From positions 1 to 7,709 of the forward strand of contig VAXY01000031.1 in NCBI GenBank assembly GCA_005885085.1: 7,709 nucleotides of DNA, in the 5' to 3' direction. The notes under the pieces are model-generated. The model did not search any database. It was not told the DNA's origin and worked only from the letters and a program-made list of their open reading frames with translations. Shown here piece after piece: positions 1 through 6,028 of the stretch. Source of the DNA: Actinomycetota bacterium. GTDB taxonomy: Bacteria; Actinomycetota; Thermoleophilia; Gaiellales; Gaiellaceae. The position numbers and the translations under genes were made by a program. Position 1 is the first letter of the stretch; the number at the start of each line of letters is the position of its first letter.

Positions 1-1
1 C

Positions 2-1006
2 TCGCCGTTGTACGTGATGGGCAACCTCTGTCTCAAAAACACCGCCAAGATCAGCAAGGGCCCGCTGATCGTCAAGGGCTCGATGGATCTCCAGCAGAGC
101 AACAACCAGGCAGGCGCCGCCGGCGCCGACCTCAACGAGGCCCACATCGGCCGCGGCTGCCGGTATCTGAGCCAGTCGCTGCACAACCCGTGCGTCTACG
201 GCGCCGGCGGGGGCACAGGTACTCACGACAACATCTGGGCGACGATCCTCGATGGGACGCCGCCTGCCGTCACTCCACCGAGCGTCCAGTGGAATGACTG
301 GTACCTGAACGGGAGCCCCGGACCGTACTATTCGTGCGCCGCCCCCCAGGCCGGCGATCCGCCGAATCCTTCGTTCCTCTTCGACAGCCCGGTGGGAGTC
401 GCGAGCGACACGGACGCGAACAAGTTGGCGTTCAAGAACGACAATCAGGGTGTCGCGAACCTGACCCCGGGGAGCTCCTACCAGTGCAAGACCGTCAACG
501 GCGAGATCTCGTGGGATTACGCGAACAAGGTTCTCACAGTGAATGGGACGATCTTCCTGGACGGCAGCGCGAAGGTCGACATCGGCGGGACGGTTCGCTA
601 CAAGGGGCAGGCGACGATCTACACCTCCGGCACCGTGCTGGTGAAGAACACGCAGCTCTGTGGCTACAGCGCGGGAGCGTCGTGCACCTTCGGTAGCTGG
701 GACTCGACCAAGGACCTGCTCGGCTTCGTCGCCAACGGCAACGGCTCTGTCGCGGCCGACAACCAGGTCCCGAGTGGTGACGGCGTTCAGTTCGTCAGCG
801 CCTATTTCCAGGGCGCCGTGTACGCCACGAACATCGTCGACATCGGCACCACTTCGACCGTGGACGGGCCGCTCGACGGCTCGACGGTCATCCTGGGACA
901 GTCGTCGACATCGACGTTCAACGGCTTCACGTTCGTGCCGGTGGGAATGCCTGGGAATCCCACCGTGTACGCGCTTGCGCAGCTGCCTCAGGTGACGGGC
1001 GGCTAG
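2..1006 (+). CDS. Secreted beta-rich pilus-associated protein (PilX-like / large minor pilin), 5' end outside the window
   Basis: The reading frame is open from the first complete codon in the window to a TAG at 1004-1006, giving 334 visible residues; the N-terminus lies upstream and is not seen. The visible part is rich in Gly, Ser, Thr, Asn and Val. It contains runs of short alternating beta strands (about codons 175-215, for example VNGTIFLDGSAKVDIGGT), suggesting a beta-helix or beta-solenoid. Several Cys residues could form disulfides, in keeping with an exported protein. No transmembrane segment or catalytic motif is visible. Proteins of this style in actinobacterial pilus loci usually begin with a PilX-like N-terminal helix, and the prepilin peptidase gene follows 61 bp downstream on the same strand. 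I infer a surface or pilus-tip component. The coding assignment is firm. The function is inferred from context and composition, and another secreted adhesin-like protein is possible. Confidence 0.75.
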   Translation, partial: SPLYVMGNLCLKNTAKISKGPLIVKGSMDLQQSNNQAGAAGADLNEAHIGRGCRYLSQSLHNPCVYGAGGGTGTHDNIWATILDGTPPAVTPPSVQWNDWYLNGSPGPYYSCAAPQAGDPPNPSFLFDSPVGVASDTDANKLAFKNDNQGVANLTPGSSYQCKTVNGEISWDYANKVLTVNGTIFLDGSAKVDIGGTVRYKGQATIYTSGTVLVKNTQLCGYSAGASCTFGSWDSTKDLLGFVANGNGSVAADNQVPSGDGVQFVSAYFQGAVYATNIVDIGTTSTVDGPLDGSTVILGQSSTSTFNGFTFVPVGMPGNPTVYALAQLPQVTGG

Positions 1007-1044
1007 CCCACGCACCTGTGGGCCGAGTCCCTCAACTCAGGGAC
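1007..1044 (+). terminator. Two tandem hairpins after the pilus-associated gene (possible terminator)
   Basis: Two perfect inverted repeats lie directly behind the stop codon. The first is CCCAC (1007-1011) with GTGGG (1018-1022) around a 6-nt loop. The second is GTCCCT (1027-1032) with AGGGAC (1039-1044) around CAACTC. No T-tract follows, so this is not a classical intrinsic terminator. The second dyad overlaps the -35 element of the pilD promoter, so it could instead be an operator. Confidence 0.4.
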
Positions 1045-1059
1045 GCGGGCTGCCGATAG
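1032..1059 (+). promoter_or_regulatory. Sigma-28 (FliA/WhiG)-like promoter of pilD
   Basis: TCAA at 1032-1035, a 16-nt spacer, then GCCGATAG at 1052-1059. The known FliA/WhiG consensus is TAAA-N15/16-GCCGATAA, so the -10 matches 7 of 8 and the -35 matches 3 of 4. Eight nt separate the -10 from the GTG at 1068, which puts the predicted transcription start at or next to the start codon. Three other copies with identical spacing occur in this window. Confidence 0.7.
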
Positions 1060-1067
1060 CGACAACC

Positions 1068-1817
1068 GTGGACCTTGCACTCGCAGCGGTCGTCTTCGCG
1101 CCGGGGCTAGCGCTCGGCAGCTTCCTGAACGTCGTTGCCGCGCGCCTGCCGCTGCGGCGCTCGATCGTGCGGCCGCCCTCGGCGTGCATGTCGTGCGGGC
1201 AGGAGATCCGCTGGTACGACAACATCCCGCTCCTCTCGTACGTGCTGCTGCGCGGCCGTTGCCGCGACTGCGAGGCGCGGATTCCGCCTGTGTACCCGGC
1301 GGTCGAGCTGCTCACCGGGGTGCTGCTGGCCGGCTGTGTGCTTGCCTTCGGCCTCTCGGCCGAGGCTGCCGTGGCTGCGTTCTTCTGCGCGGCGCTCGTC
1401 GCCGTCTCGGCGATCGACTTCGAGCACCGGATCATTCCGAACCGCATCGTGCTGCCGGCGACCGTGCTCGTGCTGCTCGCGAATACCGCGCGCGACCTCA
1501 GCCCGGAGTGGATCGTCGCCGGCCTCGCAGCCTCGGGCTTCCTGTTTGCCGCTGCGCTCGCCTACCCCGCCGGGATGGGCATGGGCGACGTGAAGCTCGC
1601 GCTGCTGATGGGCGTCGCGCTCGGCAAGACCGTCTCGGTCGCGCTGATGGCGGGGATGCTCGCGGCGATGATCCCGGGCATCTTCCTGTTCGCGCGACAC
1701 GGCAAGAAGGCGCGGAAGATAGGGATTCCGTTCGGCCCCTTCCTCGCACTCGGGTCGGTCGTCGCGCTCTTCTGGGGCCACGGCATTCTCGACGCCTACC
1801 TCTCGACGCTGCACTGA
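1068..1817 (+). CDS. pilD: Prepilin peptidase / N-methyltransferase (type IV leader peptidase, PilD/GspO family)
   Basis: An integral membrane aspartic protease (family A24) of 249 residues, a normal length. It cleaves the short basic leader from type IV prepilins on the cytoplasmic side of the membrane and methylates the new N-terminal residue. Visible hallmarks are the N-terminal GSFLNVVAARLP motif (17-28) and the tetracysteine zinc site C40-x2-C43 and C65-x2-C68 of the bifunctional form. The two catalytic aspartates follow: D117 in AIDFEHRIIPN and D174 in GMGMGDVKL. About six to eight hydrophobic segments cover the rest, including a C-terminal PFGPFLALG motif. The GTG at 1068 has no Shine-Dalgarno sequence. 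It is chosen because the -10 element ends 8 nt upstream, predicting a leaderless message, and because it gives the usual family N-terminus. The prepilin at 7289-7693 carries a matching cleavage site and is a likely substrate. Confidence 0.96.
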   Translation: MDLALAAVVFAPGLALGSFLNVVAARLPLRRSIVRPPSACMSCGQEIRWYDNIPLLSYVLLRGRCRDCEARIPPVYPAVELLTGVLLAGCVLAFGLSAEAAVAAFFCAALVAVSAIDFEHRIIPNRIVLPATVLVLLANTARDLSPEWIVAGLAASGFLFAAALAYPAGMGMGDVKLALLMGVALGKTVSVALMAGMLAAMIPGIFLFARHGKKARKIGIPFGPFLALGSVVALFWGHGILDAYLSTLH

Positions 1818-1850
1818 CCGGGGTCTGACCCCAACGGGGTCAGACCCCGG
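1818..1850. repeat. Perfect 15-bp inverted repeat (REP-like palindrome / possible terminator)
   Basis: The left arm at 1818-1832 and the right arm at 1836-1850 are exact reverse complements around an AAC loop, starting directly after the pilD stop codon. Each arm holds a 13-nt unit, GGGGTCTGACCCC or its complement, that is itself a palindrome around one central base. The DNA could therefore form one long hairpin or two small ones. No T-run follows on either strand. It could terminate pilD transcription or be a mobile REP-type repeat. Confidence 0.7.
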
Positions 1851-1859
1851 TCTGGCGGC

Positions 1860-2024
1860 CTAAACGCTGCGCGGAGACGCGGCCCGGATTGCCTCTCCGA
1901 TCCGGTGCACGATCGCCTGCAACTCGAGGTATTCCTCGAGCTCGAAGTCGCCGGTCGCTTCCTCGCGGTGCGCACGCGGGGCGACCAAGACGTAGCCGTA
2001 CAGGTCGCCGCTCCACCCGCGGGA
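1860..2024 (-). pseudogene. Decayed fragment resembling a HIT-family (histidine triad) protein
   Basis: Read on the minus strand from about 2024 to a TAG at 1862-1860, one frame gives about 54 codons of natural-looking protein. It contains GDLYGYVLVAPRAH, then GDFELEEYLELQAIVHRIGEAIRAA, here quoted in two parts: GDFELEEYLELQ and AIVHRIGEAIRAA. From memory of the family this resembles the middle of HIT-domain nucleotide hydrolases, where a P-x-x-H segment precedes a helix leading to the catalytic H-x-H-x-H triad. Here the frame stops before any triad. No plausible N-terminal part or start codon precedes it; the sequence further upstream is low-complexity Arg-rich translation. I infer a gene remnant truncated at both ends, with its 3' end about 10 bp from the perfect inverted repeat. 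The family assignment is tentative; that the stretch was once coding is better supported by its composition. Confidence 0.45.
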
Positions 2025-2068
2025 TGATCGCCGACGGAGCCCTCGATCGCGCGCGTAGCGTTTCCGAG

Positions 2069-2998
2069 ATGGAGAGGCGGATGCTCGGCGCCACCGAGCT
2101 CGCGATCACACCGGTCGGAATCGGCACCGCGCCGATCGGCTCAGGCCGCGACTGGGCCGCCTGGTGGGGGCCGCAGGACGAGGCCGAGTCCATCCGCGCG
2201 ATCCATACCGCACTCGACCGCGGCGTGAACTGGATCGACACCGCGCCTTTCTACGGCTGGGGTCGCGCGGAGGAGATCGTCGGCCGGGCGCTCGCGGGCC
2301 GGCGCGACGACGTGCTGGTGTTCACGAAGTGCGGCACCGTGCCCGACGAGCAGCGCGGCGACCGGATGGATCTGAGGCCGGAGACGATCCGAGCCGACGT
2401 CGAGGCGAGCCTGCGACGTCTCGGCAGGGACCGGCTCGATCTCGTCCAGTTGCACGACGCCGACCGCGACACGCCGATCGAAGAATCGTGGGGAGAGGTG
2501 CAGCGGCTGATCGCCGAAGGCAAGGTGCGGCACGGGGGTATCTCGAACCACGCGCCCGCAGCCGTCGAACGCGCTCTCGCGGTCGGGCCCGTCGCTGCGC
2601 TGCAGTACCAGTACAGCCTGCTCCACCGGGAGCCCGAACGCGAGCTCCTGCCGCTGGCGCGGGATCGTGGGCTCGGCATGCTGACCTGGTCGCCGCTCGG
2701 CGCCGGTTTTCTCGGTGACGGGTTCGACGTCGAGCGGCTGGATCCCGGCGACTTCCGCCGCACGCATCCCTTCGCCGCGCTCCACCTCGGGCCGCTGCAC
2801 GCGTCGCTCGCGCGGATCGGCGAACGTCACAGCACCACGTCCGCGCAGGTCGCGCTCGCGTGGCTGCTCCACCGGAGCGGCGTCTCGGGCGTGATCGTCG
2901 GGATCAGGAGCGAACGGGAGGCGGAGCAGCTGCCCGGCGCCGCGTCCCTGCGGCTGGACCCAGACGAGCTGCTGGAAATCGAGACGGCAGCTCCCTGA
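2069..2998 (+). CDS. Aldo/keto reductase (NADPH-dependent oxidoreductase)
   Basis: A cytosolic (beta/alpha)8-barrel oxidoreductase of 309 residues, normal for the family, which reduces aldehydes or ketones with NADPH. The catalytic tetrad is present in its usual motifs: D57 (NWIDTAPFYG), Y62, K87 (VFTKCG) and H129 (LVQLHDAD). The segment TWSPLGAGFL (206-215) and the late GVIVGIRSEREAEQ motif (274-287) match the cofactor-binding end of the family. The substrate cannot be read from the sequence. I chose ATG 2069 because the N-terminus MERRMLGATELAITPVGIG aligns with the family's usual first strand. ATG 2081 has a better ribosome site (GGAGAGG at 2071-2077) and is a real alternative. The 3' end overlaps the oppositely oriented membrane-protein gene by 95 bp. 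No sigma-28-like promoter precedes it, unlike the neighbouring pilus genes, so it is probably not part of that regulon. Confidence 0.93.
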   Translation: MERRMLGATELAITPVGIGTAPIGSGRDWAAWWGPQDEAESIRAIHTALDRGVNWIDTAPFYGWGRAEEIVGRALAGRRDDVLVFTKCGTVPDEQRGDRMDLRPETIRADVEASLRRLGRDRLDLVQLHDADRDTPIEESWGEVQRLIAEGKVRHGGISNHAPAAVERALAVGPVAALQYQYSLLHREPERELLPLARDRGLGMLTWSPLGAGFLGDGFDVERLDPGDFRRTHPFAALHLGPLHASLARIGERHSTTSAQVALAWLLHRSGVSGVIVGIRSEREAEQLPGAASLRLDPDELLEIETAAP

Positions 2999-3887
2999 GC
3001 ACGAGCGCGGCGCCCACGAGCGCGAGCGCCTCGGCCTCGAGCCAGTACCACCCGAACGAGACGGGATCGAGCAGCACGCGCAGGACAACGACGGTCAGCG
3101 GCACGAGCCAGACGGCGTGCAGGCTGCGCCTCATCGTCGTCGCGACCACGGCGCCGGCGCCTACGGCGAGCGACGCCTGCAGCAGTCGCAGTGGCCAGCC
3201 GAAGTGTGTCCCGGGAGCCAGGACCAGGCCTAGCAGCGTCCCCGACGTGACGCGCCACTCGTGCTCGAACATCCGCATCCGGCCGGCAAGAGCGAACGGC
3301 GCCAGCTGAGCGAGCACGACGACGCCCTCGACGGCCGCACCCAGGGCCGCGCGGCGCAACCGAGGGGTGAGCAGCAACACGGGGGCGCCGAGCACTCCCC
3401 AGAGCTCGAGACCGGCGCTGACGCCGATCAGCAGGCCCGCCGCGACAACCCGGTCGTTCCGAGCCCAGACGGCCGCGAGGACCCAGAGCAGGGGCACAAC
3501 CGCCTCGGCGGGGTGACCGTCGGCGAACGCCAGCTGCGTCAGCCCGGCGCCGACCGCCGCCAGCCCTGCGGCGAGGCGCAGCCCGTCGCCGACGCCGAGA
3601 CGCCCGAGCACGAAGAGGAGGAGTGCCGCAGTGCCGAGCTCGAGCACGAAGGCGAGCGCGGACAGATTTCGAACGGCGCCGAACAGTACGAGCTGGAGCG
3701 GCCCGGATTGGAGCATCGGGTCCGCGAACGTGCTCGCCCACCCACCGGAGAGCAGCTGCTCGCCGCGATGCACGAAGTACACGAGGTCGCCGGGATCCGT
3801 CCCTCGATCGAGGGACGCCATCCCCGCCGCGGCGGCGAGGACGGGTACCCACACGCGGGCGACCGAGGAGCGCCGAAAGTCCCTCAT
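2904..3887 (-). CDS. Polytopic membrane protein resembling GT87/GT-C glycosyltransferases
   Basis: A 327-residue membrane protein with about eight to nine hydrophobic segments, starting at ATG 3887. An early loop carries DPGDLVYFVHRGEQLLSGG (31-49), where GT-C enzymes keep an acidic residue and an amphipathic helix. A later segment, FADGHPAEAVVPLLWVLAA (121-139), followed by GLLIGVSAGLELWGVLGAPV (151-170), resembles the GHPE...GLA.ATK.W pattern of GT87/DUF2029 mannosyltransferase-like proteins, which use polyprenyl-phosphate sugars at the outer membrane face. The usual basic residue of the ATK position is replaced by Leu or Glu, so activity is uncertain. The Pro/Arg-rich tail (about 297-327) lies in the antisense overlap with the reductase gene. 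It diverges from pilB and has its own sigma-28-like promoter, with the -10 ending 8 nt before the ATG and no Shine-Dalgarno sequence. That suggests a leaderless message and a link to the pilus, for example glycosylation, which is inference. Confidence 0.85.
   Translation of the reverse strand: MRDFRRSSVARVWVPVLAAAAGMASLDRGTDPGDLVYFVHRGEQLLSGGWASTFADPMLQSGPLQLVLFGAVRNLSALAFVLELGTAALLLFVLGRLGVGDGLRLAAGLAAVGAGLTQLAFADGHPAEAVVPLLWVLAAVWARNDRVVAAGLLIGVSAGLELWGVLGAPVLLLTPRLRRAALGAAVEGVVVLAQLAPFALAGRMRMFEHEWRVTSGTLLGLVLAPGTHFGWPLRLLQASLAVGAGAVVATTMRRSLHAVWLVPLTVVVLRVLLDPVSFGWYWLEAEALALVGAALVLRELPSRFPAARLGPAAGTRRRAAAPPPVRS
3798..3817. repeat. Perfect 20-bp palindrome inside the GT87-like gene
   Basis: The 20 bases centred on CGATCG at 3805-3810 are identical to their reverse complement, with outer half-sites GTCCCT and AGGGAC. 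The palindrome lies about 70-90 bp inside the membrane-protein gene, over residues near 24-30. The same 18-bp frame, GTCCCT-N6-AGGGAC, occurs at 1027-1044 over the pilD promoter. It may be an operator or a coincidence of coding sequence. Confidence 0.45.
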
Positions 3888-3895
3888 CTAGGGCG

Positions 3896-3923
3896 ATATC
3901 GGCCCTCGGAGGGGTGAGGTTGA
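3896..3923 (-). promoter_or_regulatory. Sigma-28-like promoter of the GT87-like membrane protein
   Basis: On the minus strand TCAA (3923-3920), 16 nt, then GCCGATAT (3903-3896). Eight nt separate it from the ATG at 3887, predicting leaderless transcription. It is back-to-back with the pilB promoter: the two -35 elements are 11 bp apart. Confidence 0.7.
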
Positions 3924-3938
3924 GCGGCTGCCGGTCAA
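3920..3938. promoter_or_regulatory. 19-bp near-perfect dyad joining the two divergent -35 elements
   Basis: TTGAGCGGCTGCCGGTCAA pairs at 8 of 9 positions around the central T at 3929; only the G-G pair at 3924/3934 fails. Both -35 elements are its outer arms, so a protein bound here would cover both promoters. It is a candidate operator. Part of the symmetry is forced by the two TCAA elements, but the inner CGGC/GCCG match is not. Confidence 0.4.
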
Positions 3939-3962
3939 GGCGGGGCCCGCCGCTGCCGATAC
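3935..3962 (+). promoter_or_regulatory. Sigma-28-like promoter of pilB
   Basis: TCAA at 3935-3938, 16 nt, then GCCGATAC at 3955-3962. The start codon is 18 nt beyond the -10. The transcript should therefore begin near 3970 with a leader of about 10 nt carrying the GAGGG ribosome site (3970-3974). This differs from the three leaderless copies. Confidence 0.7.
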
Positions 3963-3980
3963 CTCGAACGAGGGATATCC

Positions 3981-5777
3981 ATGGACATCGAGCGTCCACC
4001 GAACTTGCGCACCCCGGGCTCCGGGCCCGGGAGCGCGACGCCGCCCGGTGGAGCAGGCTTCGGTGGCTCGCCGCCGCCGATCAACGCTCTCGCCGAGCTC
4101 GTCGCCGACCTGATCGCCGCCACCGGCCTCGTCCCGGCGGACAAGCTGGCGCTGGTCCGGGGCGCGGCCGGCATGGGCTCCTTTGCGCACGCTCTCGTCG
4201 AGCAGAACGTCGCCTCCAGCGAGGGCTTGGCGAAGACGCTGGCCGCGCGCTACCAGATGCCGCTCGTCGACCTGGCGCTCACCGGCGTCGCGGAGGACGC
4301 CAGCGGCGAGATCGCCCTGCACGTGCTGGAACGCCTCGTCGCCATCCCGTACGCATTCGACAATGGCACGCTCCGAGTCGCGATCGCCGACCCCGGCAAC
4401 ATCCAGGGGATCGACGAGCTGCGGCTCGCGACCCGGTATCCGCTCGACCTGGGCGTCGCCTCGCGCGAGGACATCTTTGCGGAGATCCGCCGTCTCGCGC
4501 GCGCCTCGGAGGCATTCGGCGCCCGCGCAGCCGTCGAGGAGGAGCTCGCGGCGACGGAGGACGAAGAGGAGGCAGACGACCTCGAGATCGACGACGGCAT
4601 CTCCGACGCGCCGCTCGTGCGGCTCGTCAACTCGGTCATCTTCCAGGCCGCCGAAGACGGCGCCTCCGACGTCCACTTCGAGCCGCAGGAGGATTCGCTG
4701 CTCGTCCGGTTCCGCATCGACGGCGTGCTGCAGGAAGTTCAGCGCGTTCCGAAGCGGATGATGCCTGGGGTGGTGACGCGCCTGAAGGTGCTCGCGAAGC
4801 TGGACATCGCCGAGCGGCGCAAGCCGCAGGACGGTCGCATCTCGCTGAACGCCGCCGCCGCCGGCCGCACGATGGACGTCCGTGTCGCGACCCTGCCGAC
4901 GGTCGAGGGCGAGTCGGTCGTCATGCGACTCCTCGACAAGTCGAAGAGGGCGCCGACGCTCGAGGAGCTCGGCATGTCCGATGAGATGCGGGCACAGCTC
5001 GAGCTGCTGATCCGGAAGCCGACCGGCGCGCTCCTCGTGACCGGGCCGACCGGTTCCGGCAAGTCGACGACGCTCTACGCCGCACTGACGGAGATCAACC
5101 GTGCGGAGATCAACATCATCACCGTCGAGGACCCGGTCGAGTACCGCCTGGGAGGCGTCAACCAGGTGCAGATCAACATCAAGGCGGGGCTGACCTTTGC
5201 GACCGCGCTCCGCTCGATCCTGCGTTCCGACCCCGACGTCGTGATGGTCGGTGAGATTCGAGACGGCGAGACCGCGAAGATCGCGATCGAGGCCGCCCTG
5301 ACGGGCCACCTCGTCCTCTCGACCTTGCACACGAACGACGCGCCGCAGGCGCTGACGCGTCTGAGCGAGATGGGCGTCGAGCCTTTCCTCGTCGGTGCAG
5401 CCGTCTCGGCGGTGCTCGCCCAGCGGCTCGCGCGCAAGCTCTGCACGCACTGCTGCGAGATGTACACGCCGAACACCGACGAGCTGCTCAAGGCGCGTGT
5501 CTCGCCCGAGGTCGCCGCGGCCAGCGACGGGATGGTCTTCTACCGCAAGAAGGGCTGCCCGCGCTGCAACCAGACCGGCTACAAGGGCCGGATCGGCGTC
5601 TACCAGCTGCTCGCCATGACCGAACAGCTCGAGAGTCTGGCCGTGACGAACGCGAGCCGTGAGGAGATCGAGCGGGCCGCAATCGGCGAGGGCATGCGGA
5701 CGCTCTGGGATGACGGCCTGGCGAAGGTCGCGGCCGGGCTGACGTCGATCGAAGAGCTGGCCAGAGTCTCGATCTAG
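3981..5777 (+). CDS. pilB: Type IV pilus assembly ATPase (PilB/GspE family)
   Basis: A 598-residue cytoplasmic hexameric ATPase that powers pilin addition at the base of the pilus. A Pro/Gly-rich, probably disordered leader (1-33) precedes an MshEN-like N-terminal domain (about 37-180). An acidic linker (186-205, mostly Glu/Asp) leads to the N2D and ATPase core. The core shows Walker A GPTGSGKST (355-363), the Asp box TVEDPVEY (381-388), Walker B DPDVVMVGEIRD (417-428) and the His box TGHLVLSTLHTND (441-453). The tetracysteine zinc site comprises C488/C491 and C526/C529. That zinc site and the MshEN-like domain favour the extension type (PilB/GspE) over the retraction type (PilT). ATG 3981 is supported by GAGGG 6 nt upstream and by the promoter. 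It diverges from the GT87-like gene. A hairpin follows the stop codon. No pilT, pilC or pilMNO gene is in the window. Confidence 0.96.
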   Translation: MDIERPPNLRTPGSGPGSATPPGGAGFGGSPPPINALAELVADLIAATGLVPADKLALVRGAAGMGSFAHALVEQNVASSEGLAKTLAARYQMPLVDLALTGVAEDASGEIALHVLERLVAIPYAFDNGTLRVAIADPGNIQGIDELRLATRYPLDLGVASREDIFAEIRRLARASEAFGARAAVEEELAATEDEEEADDLEIDDGISDAPLVRLVNSVIFQAAEDGASDVHFEPQEDSLLVRFRIDGVLQEVQRVPKRMMPGVVTRLKVLAKLDIAERRKPQDGRISLNAAAAGRTMDVRVATLPTVEGESVVMRLLDKSKRAPTLEELGMSDEMRAQLELLIRKPTGALLVTGPTGSGKSTTLYAALTEINRAEINIITVEDPVEYRLGGVNQVQINIKAGLTFATALRSILRSDPDVVMVGEIRDGETAKIAIEAALTGHLVLSTLHTNDAPQALTRLSEMGVEPFLVGAAVSAVLAQRLARKLCTHCCEMYTPNTDELLKARVSPEVAAASDGMVFYRKKGCPRCNQTGYKGRIGVYQLLAMTEQLESLAVTNASREEIERAAIGEGMRTLWDDGLAKVAAGLTSIEELARVSI

Positions 5778-5805
5778 CGCCGTATCCCTTTCAAGTCATA
5801 CGGCG
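5778..5805 (+). terminator. Hairpin after pilB, interlocked with a second pairing
   Basis: CGCCGTAT (5778-5785) pairs perfectly with ATACGGCG (5798-5805) around a 12-nt loop, starting directly at the pilB stop codon. There is no T-tract. The loop sequence CCCTTTCAA (5786-5794) can pair, with one bulge, with TTGAAGGG (5806-5813) just before the next gene. The two hairpins are mutually exclusive. Confidence 0.5.
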
Positions 5806-5815
5806 TTGAAGGGAT

Positions 5816-5998
5816 GTGAGGCGCGGCCTCCTCATTCTGTTCGCGTGCGCGTGTCTCGTCCTGTTGCTGGCCGCGGCCTCGGCGCCCGCCAAGCGCTCCG
5901 AGGACTGCACGTGGGGCGCATCGTCGGTGATGGTCGAGGACGTCAACGGCCAGTTCGTCCAGAGCCAGCCCGTCACGAGCGGCTGCATTCCTCGTTGA
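5816..5998 (+). CDS. Small secreted peptide with signal sequence, unknown function
   Basis: I do not recognise this 60-residue protein. It begins with a typical Sec signal peptide: a basic start (MRR), a hydrophobic core (about 5-21) and a small-residue region ending in SAPA, with likely cleavage after A25. The mature part would be about 35 residues with two Cys (near 31 and 57) that could form a disulfide. Some Val/Gln-rich beta sequence lies between them. GTG 5816 is the only start that keeps the signal peptide, because a stop lies three codons upstream. The AAGGG before it is only 2 nt away, an unusually short spacing. A start-stop ATGTGA at 5814-5819 overlaps it. It lies 38 bp after pilB on the same strand, so read-through from pilB is possible. 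The clear signal peptide is the main reason to accept it. Confidence 0.55.
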   Translation: MRRGLLILFACACLVLLLAAASAPAKRSEDCTWGASSVMVEDVNGQFVQSQPVTSGCIPR

Positions 5999-6028
5999 CA
6001 GGTCACTCAGGCCGACCTACAACGAGCG

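Noticed and set aside
1107..1814. Minus-strand open frame opposite pilD.
   Set aside because: Composition is that of an antisense shadow, while pilD carries the zinc cysteines and both catalytic aspartates.
1923..1940. Perfect hairpin CTCGAGG-TATT-CCTCGAG.
   Set aside because: It lies inside the HIT-like remnant and is explained by repeated Leu/Glu codons. No terminator or repeat context.
1840..2241. Minus-strand 133-codon open frame over the reductase start.
   Set aside because: Arg/Pro-rich translation in a frame other than the HIT-like remnant, opposite a well-supported gene; typical of GC-rich antisense frames.
3890..3906. Small hairpin AGGGC-GATATCG-GCCCT at the GT87-like start.
   Set aside because: It overlaps the -10 element, which explains most of the sequence; a 5-bp stem alone is weak.
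3888..5450. Long minus-strand open frame of 520 codons opposite pilB.
   Set aside because: Low-complexity Arg/Asp/His-rich translation with no recognisable motif. pilB on the other strand has every expected family motif.
5788..5818. A fifth sigma-28-like promoter before the small secreted gene: CTTTCAAGTC here is identical to the sequence around the -35 of the thioredoxin-like promoter.
   Set aside because: At the required distance there is GGGATGTG instead of GCCGATAN, and one-base shifts match only GAT. The -35-like piece stands alone.
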